DNA of 64,000 nt from Locusta migratoria (taxonomy: Eukaryota; Arthropoda; Insecta; Orthoptera; Acrididae): the NCBI GenBank assembly GCA_026315105.1, contig CM048745.1, positions 760,321,006 through 760,385,005 of the forward strand. The letters are read 5' to 3'. Position 1 is the first letter of the stretch. Each line of letters begins with the position of its first letter. Below the pieces are notes generated by a model, which was not told the origin of the DNA, did no database searches, and saw only the letters and a list, made by a program, of their open reading frames with translations. The translations under genes and the position numbers were made by a program. Shown here in pieces: positions 43,927-55,535 of this stretch.

Positions 43927-45369
43927 ACAAAGGTCTTTGGTAGAAGAGGTGCGTTATGGCAGATACAATAAAATAAAACATTTCATGCTCTGCCAATCAG
44001 ATGTTATGCAGATCTGTTGACCGGTCCAGCTGGACACCGTCCTCGAGATGGACCACGGTGTGGAGGATGTCTGGAAATGAACAACTTTACACCGTTTGGT
44101 GGTGTATTCTTATACCTGCAGATTGTGATGCTCTTTGCAGTGATGTGTGTTAACGTTAATGGACGCTGTGAATAGATGTGTGTGAGCGGAAGTTACTGTG
44201 TCCCTTAATCAGTAGAGTGTAGCAACAAAGAAAATTCTCAATACACAACTGTTTTGGAGCTGCAGTCCGAGGAATATAAAGGAGGAATCGTAATGTTCAT
44301 ACGTGACACGAAACTTTAAATGACGATATTTAAGCATATCTTTCTTGTATATAAAGAACAGTGTCCCTTTTTTGTGTTTCTTTGCTATTCACGAAAATCG
44401 GCAGTTTTATTCCGATCTCGATTTAATTTATCACTCTTGACCTTCAGACAACAGGAAGGTAACTGTCTACATAAAATATTGTATGGTGATGGCGGAGGGT
44501 ATTTTACTTATGAATTTCGACACATACCTTGTAAGATTACCGCCCAATAGAAATATTGGTAATAATAGCATTTGATAATTAAACAGTATGAATTTCACTG
44601 CAAACATTGACCATGACAATGAACTAAATGTTACACAATTTTAACCTTATTAATTATGGTAGCAATGTATGTACACAGTTGGGTGACAACATTTATAATT
44701 AGGCCATAGGTACAAATTCTCCACGTTGAGATTTGCTTTGTGCTTGTAGCTGACGGGAGGCCAACGAGCAGGCTGACGTTGGTGGCATGTTCCAGCTTAG
44801 GATTTTCCAGTTCGTTTCCGGTGAGGGGAGAGAGGGACAATGGCGAGTGCGAGGCACAGTGCAGTGCACAGCGTGAAATAAAATATTCTAATACTACTGG
44901 CATTTGAAGTAATACGATGCAGTAAGGAACCTTTAAGGCACTCATTACAAAATAGCCTGTTGATAAATAAACAATACATTAGCTGATACAGTCACATCTG
45001 GCGTAATATGTTTAATTGACAATGAAAAGTAATAAATTACCAACGAAGACAAGACAGTTCCACAACTAGCATGGCAATGTTTGTTTATAAAAATAATATA
45101 TAAACTATTTCTCATTTTATTTTCAATTAATCTTGTGTATTTTACCTTTAAATATTCAGTTACATCACTTATCTGTGATATAAGAAATTGCACAATTATA
45201 ATAAATAGTACAAAGGATGTTTATACTAATATAAAAACGTAAGAAGATATTTGTTTAATGTGTAGTGTAATTATTTTGATTTTAAGTGAAGTTTTAGAAA
45301 TGTATTGACTGAGCGCTGTACGTTGGCAAATCGGTTAGAACAGCTCACATGGGGAAGTTGATGACATAG
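43927..45369. other. No gene; contains a Helitron-like fragment
   Basis: 44310-44560 (plus) carries GTAACTGTCTACATAAAATA, GTATGGTGATGGCGGAGG and TTTCGACACATACCTTG, a unit that recurs at 46.2-46.4 kb. The remainder (43927-44300, 44560-45369) is AT-rich and shows no recognisable feature. Confidence 0.5.
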
Positions 45370-45560
45370 GGAAAAAAACCCCGGCAGTCGAGCTTTTGGA
45401 GCGCGGTCGCGCGCGTGGGCATGGGCAGGAAGTGGCGAGTCGGGAGCACGTGGGGTAGCTGGCCGGGCGGCGTCGCTCTGCATCAGTCGGCGTGTGTATC
45501 TCCAGGTGGAGACTTTAGATTTGTGTGTGGCAATCACCACGTGTGGTTGCTCGTCGTAGA
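45370..45560. other. GC- and CpG-rich island-like block
   Basis: A sharply bounded segment containing GGAGCGCGGTCGCGCGCGTG and GGCCGGGCGGCGTCGCTCTG within AT-rich flanks. It could be an LTR-like or promoter fragment of a repeat, or the 5' region of an unannotated host transcript. Nothing here decides between these. Confidence 0.3.
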
Positions 45561-46079
45561 CTGCACCAAGTTGAATTGAGTGCTACTGTGTGTTTGTGAA
45601 TATTTAGCCGGTGGAACAAGGTGTGCATCGCATTGAATTAAAGTGACTGATTTGTTAATGTAACACGTGTCGTTGCATAGGCATGAACATGAACGGTGTT
45701 TGAGACAGTCACATGGTGTGAAAACAATTTGCGACAAATATTCATTTTGTCTGCGGGCTCACGAGCTATAATTCTTTTAATAAATGTGTCGACGTACAGA
45801 CGTATCAGCCACAGGGTTCTAATATTGTGAAATAAACAACATAAAGTGAACTTTCACGTGTTTTCAAAATTAGTATGTAGTACACCCTTTTCTATCATGA
45901 ACTTACTTTATTATGAATTTGTTTTGTTAATTATATGCAGGGAAGGAAAGCTGCGAACGTGTGATATCATCCCCTAGAAAACGAGTCAAACAGTCGCAAT
46001 CACAGTTCCAGTGTTTTTGCATGTTTAGGAATTTGGTTCGCAGTTGGTGGTTGAGAGTTTTAAAAATTAAACTTTCCCT
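45561..46079. other. No feature recognised
   Basis: AT-leaning sequence between the GC-rich block and the Helitron-like repeats. No motif seen. Confidence 0.4.
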
Positions 46080-47355
46080 ATTTTAAACTCTCACCCCGAC
46101 CTTCACTCTCGCAACCTACAGCTTTATTCCGATTTTAAAGGTAATATTGCACATTTGACCAACAGAACAAGGATTCGGTTGCCGTTCATATAAATTGTCA
46201 TGTTGTACGTGGCCAATGGAACGTTACTTACTTACGGAAATCGATGAAATCTACAGTTTTATTCTAATTTTGATTAATTTGTGAAAGTTCGACCTTCAAA
46301 AGAGGAGGAAGTTCTCTGTTTACATAAAAATTTGTAAGGTGGATTGCCTAAGGTACTTAACTTACAGACTTTGACACATATCTACATTTTTATTCAAATT
46401 TTAACCCTCAGCGTCTGAGATGCAGTCTCTCACACCTATCGGTGGTTTTAAATGTAATGATGTCCTTGTGCATTTGTTATCTTTTAGTTTATTTATTTAT
46501 TCATTTTTGTTTCGTTTGCATCCAACTGTTACCAAGTACGAGCTGTAGGTTTATTATTAGAACATGTAGTCTGTGTGACGTACTTCACAAATACTTGCAA
46601 CACTGTAAAAATTTTAAAAACTGAATAAATTATCTAATAATATGTTTTAATGTTCCAACTTCACACAATCATCTATAAATATGCAAATAATTACTATTTT
46701 TACTTATCCACTTAGTAAGAAGACCGTAATCAATATGAGCAATTTTCTCTTAAATTTTTAAGCCGTATTAAAGCAAGTCATCTAAATCATACAAAAATGG
46801 AAAGTTAAGGTTTAAAATAAATTTTACACATTTTACCATGGAAGAAGAGGAAGATCACTGTCCACATAAAATTTCGTATAGTTCATGGTCTTTGTCAACA
46901 TTTACAATTATCTTACAATTTTGATGGATTTTAACGCACTTCACCTTCAAACCAGGACGGTACCTCAAAAAAGACTGACACCGGTTTAGTAATTATTAAA
47001 AATTTCCGTCAGTATGAATGTTCTCATGAAAATTGTTTTTATAAACCTTAGGTCAGGGTATAGCGCATGGCAAATGGTACCTTTCGATAAACATTAACAG
47101 TGCTTCATTTATCACCAAGATAGTTGACATATATGACTTTTAACAGATATGAGGAGGTGATGAACTGTTTAATACGAATGAAAAATGAAAAGGGAGAGTA
47201 CGAAGAGATGGATCGCAGGAGGACGGAGGAATTGCGTCGGAGATATGCGGGCAGATGGGAATGAAGAATGAACAGAGAAACACAGGATCGGAGTGGATAA
47301 AGAATGCAAGAATATGGAATAAATAAGTACCCATGCAACGCCGGAGTTAGGCTGT
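46080..47355 (+). repeat. Helitron-like repeat region with reiterated units
   Basis: The unit GTCTACATAAAAATTT-GTA followed by TTTGACACATATCTAC, TTTTATTC.AATTTTAA occurs near 46230-46410 and, more diverged, at 46845-46945. The right end (47150-47355) has a purine-rich tract, GGAATAAATAAGTACC, a hairpin-like CCCATGCAACGCCGG (47330-47344) and TTAGGCTGT. The same arrangement is found before the ends of the other Helitron-like copies. No coding sequence; the left limit is uncertain. Confidence 0.5.
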
Positions 47356-48117
47356 TGTTGAAAACAGAATTAAAAATAAATTAAAAAACAAACAGGGTTT
47401 GTATTGAAAATTGGCTGTCCTATTCCAAGACAAATGTAACTGAATCCATTTTTCTTCTATCCGATGTGTAGTTTTGAAGATATTTCGACCTACTCAGTAA
47501 CACTAACACCCTGTAAAGGCACTGATTTATGGGCTAGGGATAACGTTGCCGGTTAGACTCGCTCCTTTGGGATCTGCTCTCTGGCACGGGGATGTATGTT
47601 TGCCCTGTTTTATATCCACCGAGAGAATTAACAATATGCGGCCAGTGTGCTGCCCAGTCTCGATTTGGTTTTATGAGGTTTCGTACATTCTACTAGGTTG
47701 ATACCGGGCCGGTATCCGATTCCTGCCTCAGCTATATGATTCGCAAACATTTAGAAAAATTATCGCGCATTTTCCCAAGTAAAAAACTATACACAGGCAG
47801 TTTGGGTACACATGCATCCTCCACGCCAAATCGGTATTAACAACTTACCCTACGCATGCGGGACAAGGACCAAGGAACATAAGTAGAAAATTAAAGCAAG
47901 GGATTAGTGTGTATATCTAGTATTTTTGACTCGTTTTCTGTAAATGCGTAAATATGAACTGTACCGAGTTCTTACTTTATGCGCCCAAAGAGGACGAAAG
48001 TGCTGTTATTCTTTTCCTGCTTGCCTAAGGAAAGTACCAGTCACGAAACCGTCACAGAATGAGTAATAAGTATGAGGCAGATATCTATGGAAACCCACCG
48101 TTGTGAATTAGGTTGCC
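47356..48117. other. No feature recognised
   Basis: Includes AGTTTTGAAGATATTTCGACC (near 47470), reminiscent of the Helitron-like family. No other recognisable content. Confidence 0.4.
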
Positions 48118-49520
48118 CAATTTTGTGTTGGTTGCGACACAAGATTGAGACGTGACTAAACGACAAAGGTTATCAGCCCCCTTTTCCAAGTATAAAGAGT
48201 ATAAGAATGATCGCTAAGATGTTGTAAAGAACAACGTGATAAAATTCACCAACAAAAGGGACTAAAACGTCAACAAATAAAAGAATTAAATAAGAAATAC
48301 TGAGAAAGGAGATAAATATATTAAGACGATACCAGAGAATCTTTGCCAGGTGATCACAGTAATAAAAGTAAAACATTCGGCCACTCTGTTACACATTAAA
48401 ACCACCTACCTAAAAGTGCTAGGGAAGTGGAGGATAGATAGATACTGAACACTCATTGAAATTAGATGTTCAAATGTTTGTAGAACTTATGGGACTTAAG
48501 TATGGTGTCATCAGTCCCTAAGCTTACAAACTGCTTATGAGCTAGCTAAGACTAAGGACGGCACAAATATCCATGCCCGAGGGGGGATTCGAACCCCCGA
48601 CCGTAGTGGCCATGCAGACCGTGACTGGAGCGCCTCAGTCCCCTCGGCCACCGTGGCCTGCCATTGAAATTAATATGGAATGATACAATCCACTCGCACG
48701 ATTATAATTTAAAACTCTATCAACCGTAGGGGCACTGTCTGCTAAAAGCAAGCTTAGGGCGTCAGGGAAGTTAAAACTCCGCCTCTGTTAGTGCAATCCA
48801 ATAAAATGTGGGTGACTGATAAATGATCGCCACAGCGACACTGAGGTGGGTCCTCGCGACGGAGAAGGTGTGTCAGCGAAGTATGGCCAATGCGGAGCCG
48901 GCAGAGGACGACAGCGTCCCTGCGAGGCAAGGGGACCGTAGAGAGGACCTCCAGACGTCCGTCGTCTCCTTTATTGTCCATAAAATGTTGGGCGTTTGGA
49001 GGGTATTCCATTCTGTATTCCATAAACCGCAGGCTCGACTGCGTAGCATAGAACGTACGTCGGCAGATGGTATACCGACCTCCATAAGAGGTTTAGTGGT
49101 GGCCTCTTTGGCTAACTTGTCTGGCAGTTAATTTCCTGCGATCCCGACATGTCCTGGAGTCCAGATAAATACTACCGACCGTCCGCGTTGTTCGACGGCA
49201 TAGAGGGACTCCTGGCTAGCTATTACTAAAGAATAAAAGTGAAAGCATTGGTCCATAACTCTTAGCCCACTGAGGGAGTCGCTGCAGATGACGTGGGACT
49301 CCCCAGTAGGGCAAGTACGAATATCGTGAAGAGCACGATAGATGGCTATTAACTCCACAATGAAGATTTTGCAGCCAGCATACGTGTAAGTGTAACCAAC
49401 GGGACCACCCACCATCGATCTATCGGTGTAAATCACATACGAGCCCCGTGACATGTCAAGGATAGACAAGAATTGGCCAAGAATGGTCTCTGGGTGAACT
49501 GAGACAGTGTTCCAGATAAA
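48118..49520 (-). mobile_element. I-like LINE 3' fragment: RNase H, CCHC tail and 3' UTR
   Basis: Minus strand. RNase H (49128-49469) has VIYTDRS (first Asp kept, Gly of YTDGS changed), IFIVELIAIYRAL (Glu), VICSDSLSGLRVMD (Asp) and FIWTPGHVGIAGN (His). The C-terminal part (48754-49085) has VVLCRLRIGHTSLTH, then CRCGDHLSVTHILLDC. The 3' UTR has GTAGGTGGTTTTAATGTG, as at 33.0 kb. The end near 48118-48175 carries GGCTGATAACC and GTTTAGTCAC, a decayed form of the LINE 3' stem-loop. A SINE (48465-48661) sits in the 3' UTR. Confidence 0.87.
48465..48661 (-). mobile_element. tRNA-derived SINE (family 1) in a LINE 3' UTR
   Basis: Complete minus-strand copy with the B box intact. Perfect 11-bp duplication CATTGAAATTA at 48454-48464 and 48662-48672. 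Confidence 0.96.
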
Positions 49521-49745
49521 ACATCCATATTTATTTACGTACTACACGAATATGTAATAAAAATTGGGATACCTATTTTTAAAAGAATTCAGTTGACATC
49601 CATTTTACCTATGGCAGCGCCATCTAACAGGGCAACCATAGCGCCATCTGTTTTCCGCCTTCAAGCTAGAAAAGTTTTGTTCTTTGTAGTTTTTTCGTTT
49701 GATGTTTATTTTTTGAGATATTTGGCCCGGTCACTATCAGTGGAG
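49505..49745 (+). repeat. MITE-like dispersed repeat
   Basis: AT-rich start (CATCCATATTTATTTACGTA) followed by ATGGCAGCGCCATCTAACAG, CATAGCGCCATCTG and GAGATATTTGGCCCGGTCAC. GGCGCCATCTA-type words are typical of a short non-coding repeat that I recognise from orthopteran sequence. Its terminal repeats are not intact here. Confidence 0.45.
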
Positions 49746-52379
49746 TGTGTGTGTCATTTTATTCCGAAAATGGCAACTTTATGACAAGATAAAAATCTCA
49801 AAATGTGGAAAAACTAACTTCAACTCTTATCAGTCCCAATTACGGTTAAGGATTGTGGTCTCTGTTATTTAAAACTGTTTTTACCGCAGGTGACTCTAAA
49901 TTCCCGACAGCAGTCCAGTCCTGGTGTGCGTCCATGCTGCAATATGCATTAATCTTCGACATCGAGAAATACAGTTAAAACTTGCGCTGTCTATTCTTTC
50001 CAACATGTCCGAAAGAACTAACACCACCATTATCATCTGATTATAACTGAAGACCAAATATCTATACAAAGTTGAGTTACAGATGTGAAAATACAACATC
50101 CTGAAACTCTTGGGTCATTTACGAAATATCAACGAAAGCAAAAGTGTCGTAACCAGTGATCAGTTACGTACAAATTCCAGAAAGTTTAATTTTATCTAAC
50201 TTGAGCTGTTATTTAGTTCCGTGGTGTTTTCTTGTGATTTGAAAACAAACGAAAGCATGAATGATAAATAGTAGAATATTACGAATGTTGTCATGAATCA
50301 GAGATCAAACATAGACACACAAATATTATAAGGAGAAGAACGGCCATTTGCTGGTTAGCCTACGTAATGTATTCATTTATGCAGGCTTGCGCGTTGACAG
50401 AAACTGCACAAGAAGCGGATAACAGCGGGGCACCATAAACCATAACATCGTTGCATTCTCGCTGACTAGCCCGCACTTTATGGCCAACACGGGCTGTAAT
50501 TCTAAATCGGCATTGTCAGGAACAACAAGTGTTTGCGTTAGACGCAGTTTTTGTAGCTTATTAATCGCATTGCTATTCACAGCAGCCGTTTGTTTTTCCA
50601 CTTCCTCGCATTCGCTCGCTTGCAGGCTGTTGTTTGTTTATTACTGTAAGTCAAACAATACCAGCCGTTTCGAACGCATCGAGAATAACGACCCCAGAGG
50701 CAAAAAGAGAACTGCCCGGACGATATTGACTTTTGTTTCACGATCGTCGTGTTGCCTGTGGAGTGCTTGCGTACCCTTTTTCGCCGGTTGTTACCTTGCG
50801 TATTCGATGACCATGCACGCCTGGTGACTGTTGCATGTCGCCAGTAGGGTGGCGATCTCGCCTTACTTCTTTCGATGTATAATGCCTTCCAACGTTTTGT
50901 TAACTTGTACACCTGTTTCCTATGCCTATGTACAGCGTTCATCACGTTTCCATCAAATGAAAGGTAATTTACTAGATTCATTACCATGATGTCTTTGCTT
51001 ATAGCAGATTAAAATGTTGGATCTAGCATAACTATGCTGTTACGCTACGCGTGACAGTAATAAGTTTCATAACTCCAGAAAACATTAACCTTCATCTAGT
51101 GTATCAGTGCAGCACGGAACAAGCTGAGGAGGTGTGTTTGAAATAAAAATTAGATTTGTCTTGCAAACTACTATATAAAATTTGATATCACAGAATGCTC
51201 TTACAGAAAGTCAGAATAAAGTCTGTCAAATTCGAATCACGACGTCAACTACAGATATCTTATAATGACAGTTATTAGAATGAATCACTCTGCAGAGGCT
51301 TGTGAGCTGATATGATAGTAAATATATATTAGTAAATTCTTGTGATTTTTGTGAGGGAAACTTCTAATCACAGGTAATCCAGCTGACTGAACTCAAACTA
51401 CTTATTAATCAATGACGTGTCAATGAAACATAACATAGTCTGGTACATTTAATCAAACAATTGGTATGAGAAGGTAATAAAAAATTTTCATTTTCTATTT
51501 TGTAATAATACTAAATTTTTTATTGGTGATGGGATGTAAAGGGGTAATATATATTAATGTCAGATAGATGAGAGTAATACAGATATATATTCGATCATGG
51601 GAAATAATTGTAAGCCTACAAGACTACAAACATATAAGAATTAAATGGGACTGTCACTCATCCAGATAGTCTCACTAATTGCAAAAATGTAGTGACTCAT
51701 GGAACCTCCAGCAATCTAACATATCTTGCTTTCCGCAAAAAAACATTTCATTATTCTCAGGAGCAGAGTAACAAGTGCCCTTATCCCGTCTAGATAAGAA
51801 GTAGTTAAGAAAAGTAGCAATAATAGTTGCAAATACGTAGCAGTACACTGCTGGCTATCATGATTGTCATGTCACGAATAATATCGCTCAAAAGTACTGA
51901 ATGTAAGCGTGTCTCGAAACTTTATTTATATATACTAGTTGTCTTAAGCTGAAACTTTCATCCTTAAATTCCATTTTATCGTCATTATTGATTCTCTGTA
52001 CTGTTAAGTCCGCCAACTTGTAGAGCAAGACAATTTACAACCAGAGAATTTGGGGCTATTAGTGACGAGACAACGTTAATTTCTACGTAAAACACACCTT
52101 CTATGAACTAATGTCAGAAACTACGGCAATAAAAGATAATGAATCGAACGGTCTAGCCCCAATGTTACTCCATTTGTTTTTATTGTAGAAAGCTGAACTA
52201 GGAGAAACAGCCGTGATGTATACGAAAATTGTGATGAAGCATTCGGATATATTGATGTTACTTTATCCTTTGTTAAGGAAAAATGTCAGTTTGTATAGCT
52301 TCACTGTAAATTAAGGAAAAAGTATCTCGTTTTGTACTTTTATTTGAATCTGCTACAACAGGTTTACATAAATGAATTC
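49746..52379. other. No gene recognised
   Basis: Long AT-leaning stretch. The longest frames (115 and 136 codons at 50.5-51.0 kb on opposite strands) overlap each other and lack motifs. No SINE, LINE or transposase signal. It may be host intergenic or intronic sequence. Confidence 0.45.
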
Positions 52380-52900
52380 TCTCGGTATTTAACAACTGCT
52401 TGCAAATCTGCCATTTTCCGCCATTATACGTCCGTCTTACGACAAAGTCGCGAGAATGGCAAGCACCTCGTTACGAGTTCATTATGACGTGCACCCGTCA
52501 CATTAAGGCTTTAAGCAGAGTGTCAGGCGCATAATGTTACACATTCGTGTGAGGATTAAGTCACATTACGCCTGCCTGTTGTCACTAATAAAGCTGCACG
52601 CACGTATATTCCACAGAAAGCGTCTGTGGGGTGTGTCAGGTAGCAGCTTATGCATAATGCATCTCACCTGCGGTCAATGAGCCGCTGGTTCCAACACAGA
52701 ACGAGAGAGAGAGGGAGGGGTGGAGAGGGAAGGGGATAAAGATGGTGTAACGCCGCCCTCGTCAACCAGCTGGACGTATTAAAGTAATTAACGAAGCGCC
52801 TAACGCTTAACACGCCGTGGGCATTATTCTGTGCCCCGCTTCATCAACCCCGATTCGCAAAGGTCATGTTTAAGGTGACAAAGATATAGCATTGAATGAA
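52380..52900. other. Candidate host regulatory or conserved non-coding block
   Basis: More balanced in composition than its flanks and non-repetitive. It contains TTATGCATAATGCATCTCAC (overlapping ATGCAT palindromes), an E-box CAGCTG with a nearby homeodomain-like TAATTA, and a purine tract GAGAGAGAGAGGGAGG. This is composition- and motif-based suspicion only; no transcript evidence is possible here. Confidence 0.22.
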
Positions 52901-53029
52901 CCGATCTTAGCACTTCTGATCACTCCATGTGGTAACTGGACACAGATATACACCATGCCGTAAGCAACTAAAATGTATAGATTTTTGTCTATCATAATTC
53001 ACAATTTGTCTCAATTTTGGATAGAGCTT

Positions 53030-54690
53030 ATCGACCAAAGTATGGTAGGAAATTTGCATGAACTCTTGATGGAGAAGTACATCAACACGTGCTGGCTGTT
53101 ATGATTGCCCAACTACCCCCACGTTATTTGGTATTTAGTGACTTCAACGCTCATAACCGATTGTGTAGTAGTACCGTGATTATTGGCCATGGTAGAGATG
53201 TCGAGTCATTAATATCCCAAATCGACCTCTGCCTATTACATAATGGTGACCCCACGCATTTTAGTGTGGCGTATGGTACCTACTCCGCCATCGACCTTTC
53301 AGTATGTAGCCGTAGCCTCTTCCCATCTATCCACTGGAGACTGCATGGTGACTTGTGTGGTAGTACCGCTTTCCTATCTTCTTGTCACTACCCAAGCGTC
53401 AGTGCCCTGAACGCTTACCCAGATGGGCGATTAATAAGGCTATTTGGGCTCTTTTACTTCTCCAACGCATCCTAACGTAGATGTGGCAGTCGACGGCGCT
53501 ACCTCGGCCATTATTTCTGCGGTTGACTGTGCAATTCTCTATTCTTCAGGATCATGCTGGAAGAGGACGGTGCCATGGTGGTCGCCGGAGATTGCTGAGG
53601 CGATCAGAGACCGCAGGCGCGTTCTGCAGAGTCAAACACAACACCCATCTTTGGAGAATCTCGTTGTTTTTCAACGACAATTAACTGGAAAACGCAAGCA
53701 GGAGTGCTGGGAGAGGTATGCGTCTACCATTGGATCACATACCGCTCCATCACAGGCATGGACAAAGATCAGGCATGTGTACGGTTCTCAGAGTCCTTTC
53801 AGTGTGCCTGGGAGTTCCGTGAATTAAGCAGTTTGCACAGATCCCCAAACAGTTGTCGAACACGTCGCTGTACACTATGTGCAGGGATCAGCATCTGTGC
53901 TTTATCCACCAGCCTCTCGCGCCATGAAAGAGCGAGATGAGCGGAAGAGAATTTAGAACTGTACAACGCTCCATTTAGTTAATGGGAACTCCTCAGTGTC
54001 CATACCCACTGCCCTGACACAGCCCCCTGGACCAGGTTGCATCCACAACCAGATGTTAAAACGCTTTCAGAGGTGTCGAAGCAATATCTTCTAGCTATGT
54101 TTAATCGCTTTTGGGGCAATGGTATTTTCTCCTCTCAGTTGAGAGACAGTATCATCGTTCCAGGGCTCAAACCTGGCAAAACCAGCACGATTTGGACAGC
54201 TAAAGACCTATCAGTCTCTCAACTTTGCAAGTTGCTAGAACGTACGTTTGGCCGGCGGCTATGACGAATCCTCTCCATGTCATGGTGGTTTTCGCAAAGG
54301 GCACTCAGCCTTGGATAATCTGGTCCACCTTGAGCCTGCCATCCGACTAACATTTTCAAGACGCCAACATTTGATAGCTGTCTTTATGACACGGTCTGGC
54401 GACACTTCACTCTTAATACATTACATGTATGGAGTCTTCGGGGCCGCTCCCCATTTTTGTCTATTTCTTAGCACTACGTACCTTCCGTGTACAGATCGGC
54501 ACCTCTCGTAGTTCTCTACATATCCAGGAGAACGCGGTTCCCCAGGGATCTGTGTTGCGTGTTCCCCCTATTTCTAGTGGCTACGTATGGCCTATCAGCA
54601 GCAATATTGTCGTCAGTATCTTCCTCCCTTTATGATGACGACTTCTGCATCTATTTTAGTTCTTCAGGGCTTCTGTCTCTCTCAGGCCCA
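53030..54690 (+). pseudogene. I-like LINE ORF2 fragment (endonuclease and RT)
   Basis: Plus strand. The endonuclease end has VFSDFNAHNRL, IDLCLLHNGDPTHFSVAYGT and SAIDLSVCSRSL (53089-53350), with the SDH motif replaced. The linker has KRTVPWWSPEIAEAIRDRRR and CWERYASTIGSHT (53550-53760). RT pieces in different frames are GLKPGKTSTI..AKDLSVSQ (54165-54220), GGFRKGHSALDNLVHLEPAI (54290-54350), ENAVPQGSVLRVP (54530-54565) and YDDDFCIYFSSS (54630-54665). It breaks off just after the YDDD motif. Confidence 0.87.
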
Positions 54691-55369
54691 GAATCTGCCT
54701 CAGTGAAATCCTTGAAGCCGTTGAAACCTAAGGATCAGCGAGAGGGTAAGAAAAGATACTATTTAGTGGCTCTTAAGGCACAATGTACATTTTCTGCCAC
54801 TGAATGTGCATCCCCTGAGGATCTTGCCCTCACCGACTACCCTGAATCAATAGTCCTGGGTTCTGTGGGTTCACCATCGGTGGCATCAGGTGAACCTACT
54901 GAATGATGGTGGTGGTGGTGGTGGTGGACATGAGGGACCAAACAACGAGGTCATCAGTCCCTTCAACCTCAAATTGTATACGCCACGGAACTCAACGAAA
55001 AATAGGTGAAAGCCTAAAGACCATTACACTAGGAAGTAAAATCGACTCGTCAACAAGACTAAGACCATCCCAGGGCAGCAAATGCTACAGTGTCCGCTCC
55101 CACAGCTCCGGAAGCGACCTCTACCCTAAACCACAAGTTACTAATGGCACAGTGGTCAACGAACCTACTGAATGATGTGTTTTATATGTCCCTTCGTGGT
55201 CTTCAGTGGAAAAGATTACATTCTTCAGTCGAAATTAGGTTTTTACTCCCACCTAGATGAGCTACAATAACGTCTCAGCACTTAACGTTCATTCTGCATT
55301 GCCCTGCAAGAAACATTCCCACGATGCACACCTTCGCCTTATGTGGCTATAGGGGCTACTATAGGAATC
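54690..55369 (+). pseudogene. LINE gag C-terminus and ORF2 start, lying downstream of RT
   Basis: 54700-54906 encodes KSLKPLKPKDQREGKKR and ATECASPEDLALTDYPESI, homologous to the gag C-terminal tail of LINE-A (PKGQREGKKK, SAEDLALLDSPEHRS). It ends PTE and TGA. After a SINE insertion, 55178-55369 resembles the ORF2 start of LINE-A (LQWNCGG-type region decayed, then CATTGCCCTGCAAGAAAC, TTATGTGGCTATAGGGGCTA). Gag and the start of ORF2 are thus found downstream of an RT on the same strand, the reverse of the normal element order. Confidence 0.8.
54909..55160 (-). mobile_element. SINE (family 2) with CCA-repeat tail
   Basis: A 252-bp insert flanked by the perfect 17-bp duplication GAACCTACTGAATGATG at 54892-54908 and 55161-55177. 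In minus orientation it ends with AGGGACTGATGACCTCGTTG, TTTGGTCCCT and a (CCA)n tail at 54909-54926. That stem-loop is the same as in family 1 SINEs and the I-like LINE 3' end. Clear pol III boxes were not identified. Confidence 0.88.
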
Positions 55370-55527
55370 TGAAACGTACAACGTTCCGCCGTCGCGCCGT
55401 ACGGTGGTCGTTGAAGCACACACAGAGCTTACAGTTTGTTGGACTGTTGTCGCGACACAGTCCACAGCTCGGGAACCCGAGTTCGCCATGACCGTGCTCA
55501 GTAAATCAATACTGAGCACCTGAGGGG
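55370..55527 (-). mobile_element. Isolated I-like LINE 5' leader, inverted
   Basis: Homologous to the first 160 bases of LINE-A (ACGTTCCGCCGTCGCGCCGT on the plus strand). It ends with the 5' terminus CCCCTCAGGTGCTCAGTATT on the minus strand. The leader hairpin is preserved with compensating changes (GTGCTCAGTA and TACTGAGCAC at 55494-55519). It is joined at 55369 to plus-strand ORF2 sequence. Confidence 0.88.
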
Positions 55528-55535
55528 AGTAGTAG

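Noticed and set aside
47150..47340. Possible coding sequence in a purine-rich tract (77 and 64 codons)
   Set aside because: The tract recurs before several Helitron-like 3' ends and is low in complexity; the frames are by-products.
50480..50987. Two overlapping open frames of 115 and 136 codons on opposite strands
   Set aside because: No motif or codon pattern favours either, and they shadow each other; not supported as a gene.
55370..55527. 5' inversion by twin priming as the explanation of the inverted leader
   Set aside because: In twin priming the inverted 5' segment lies upstream of the 3' segment; here the leader lies on the wrong side of the plus-strand ORF2 sequence, so another rearrangement is needed.
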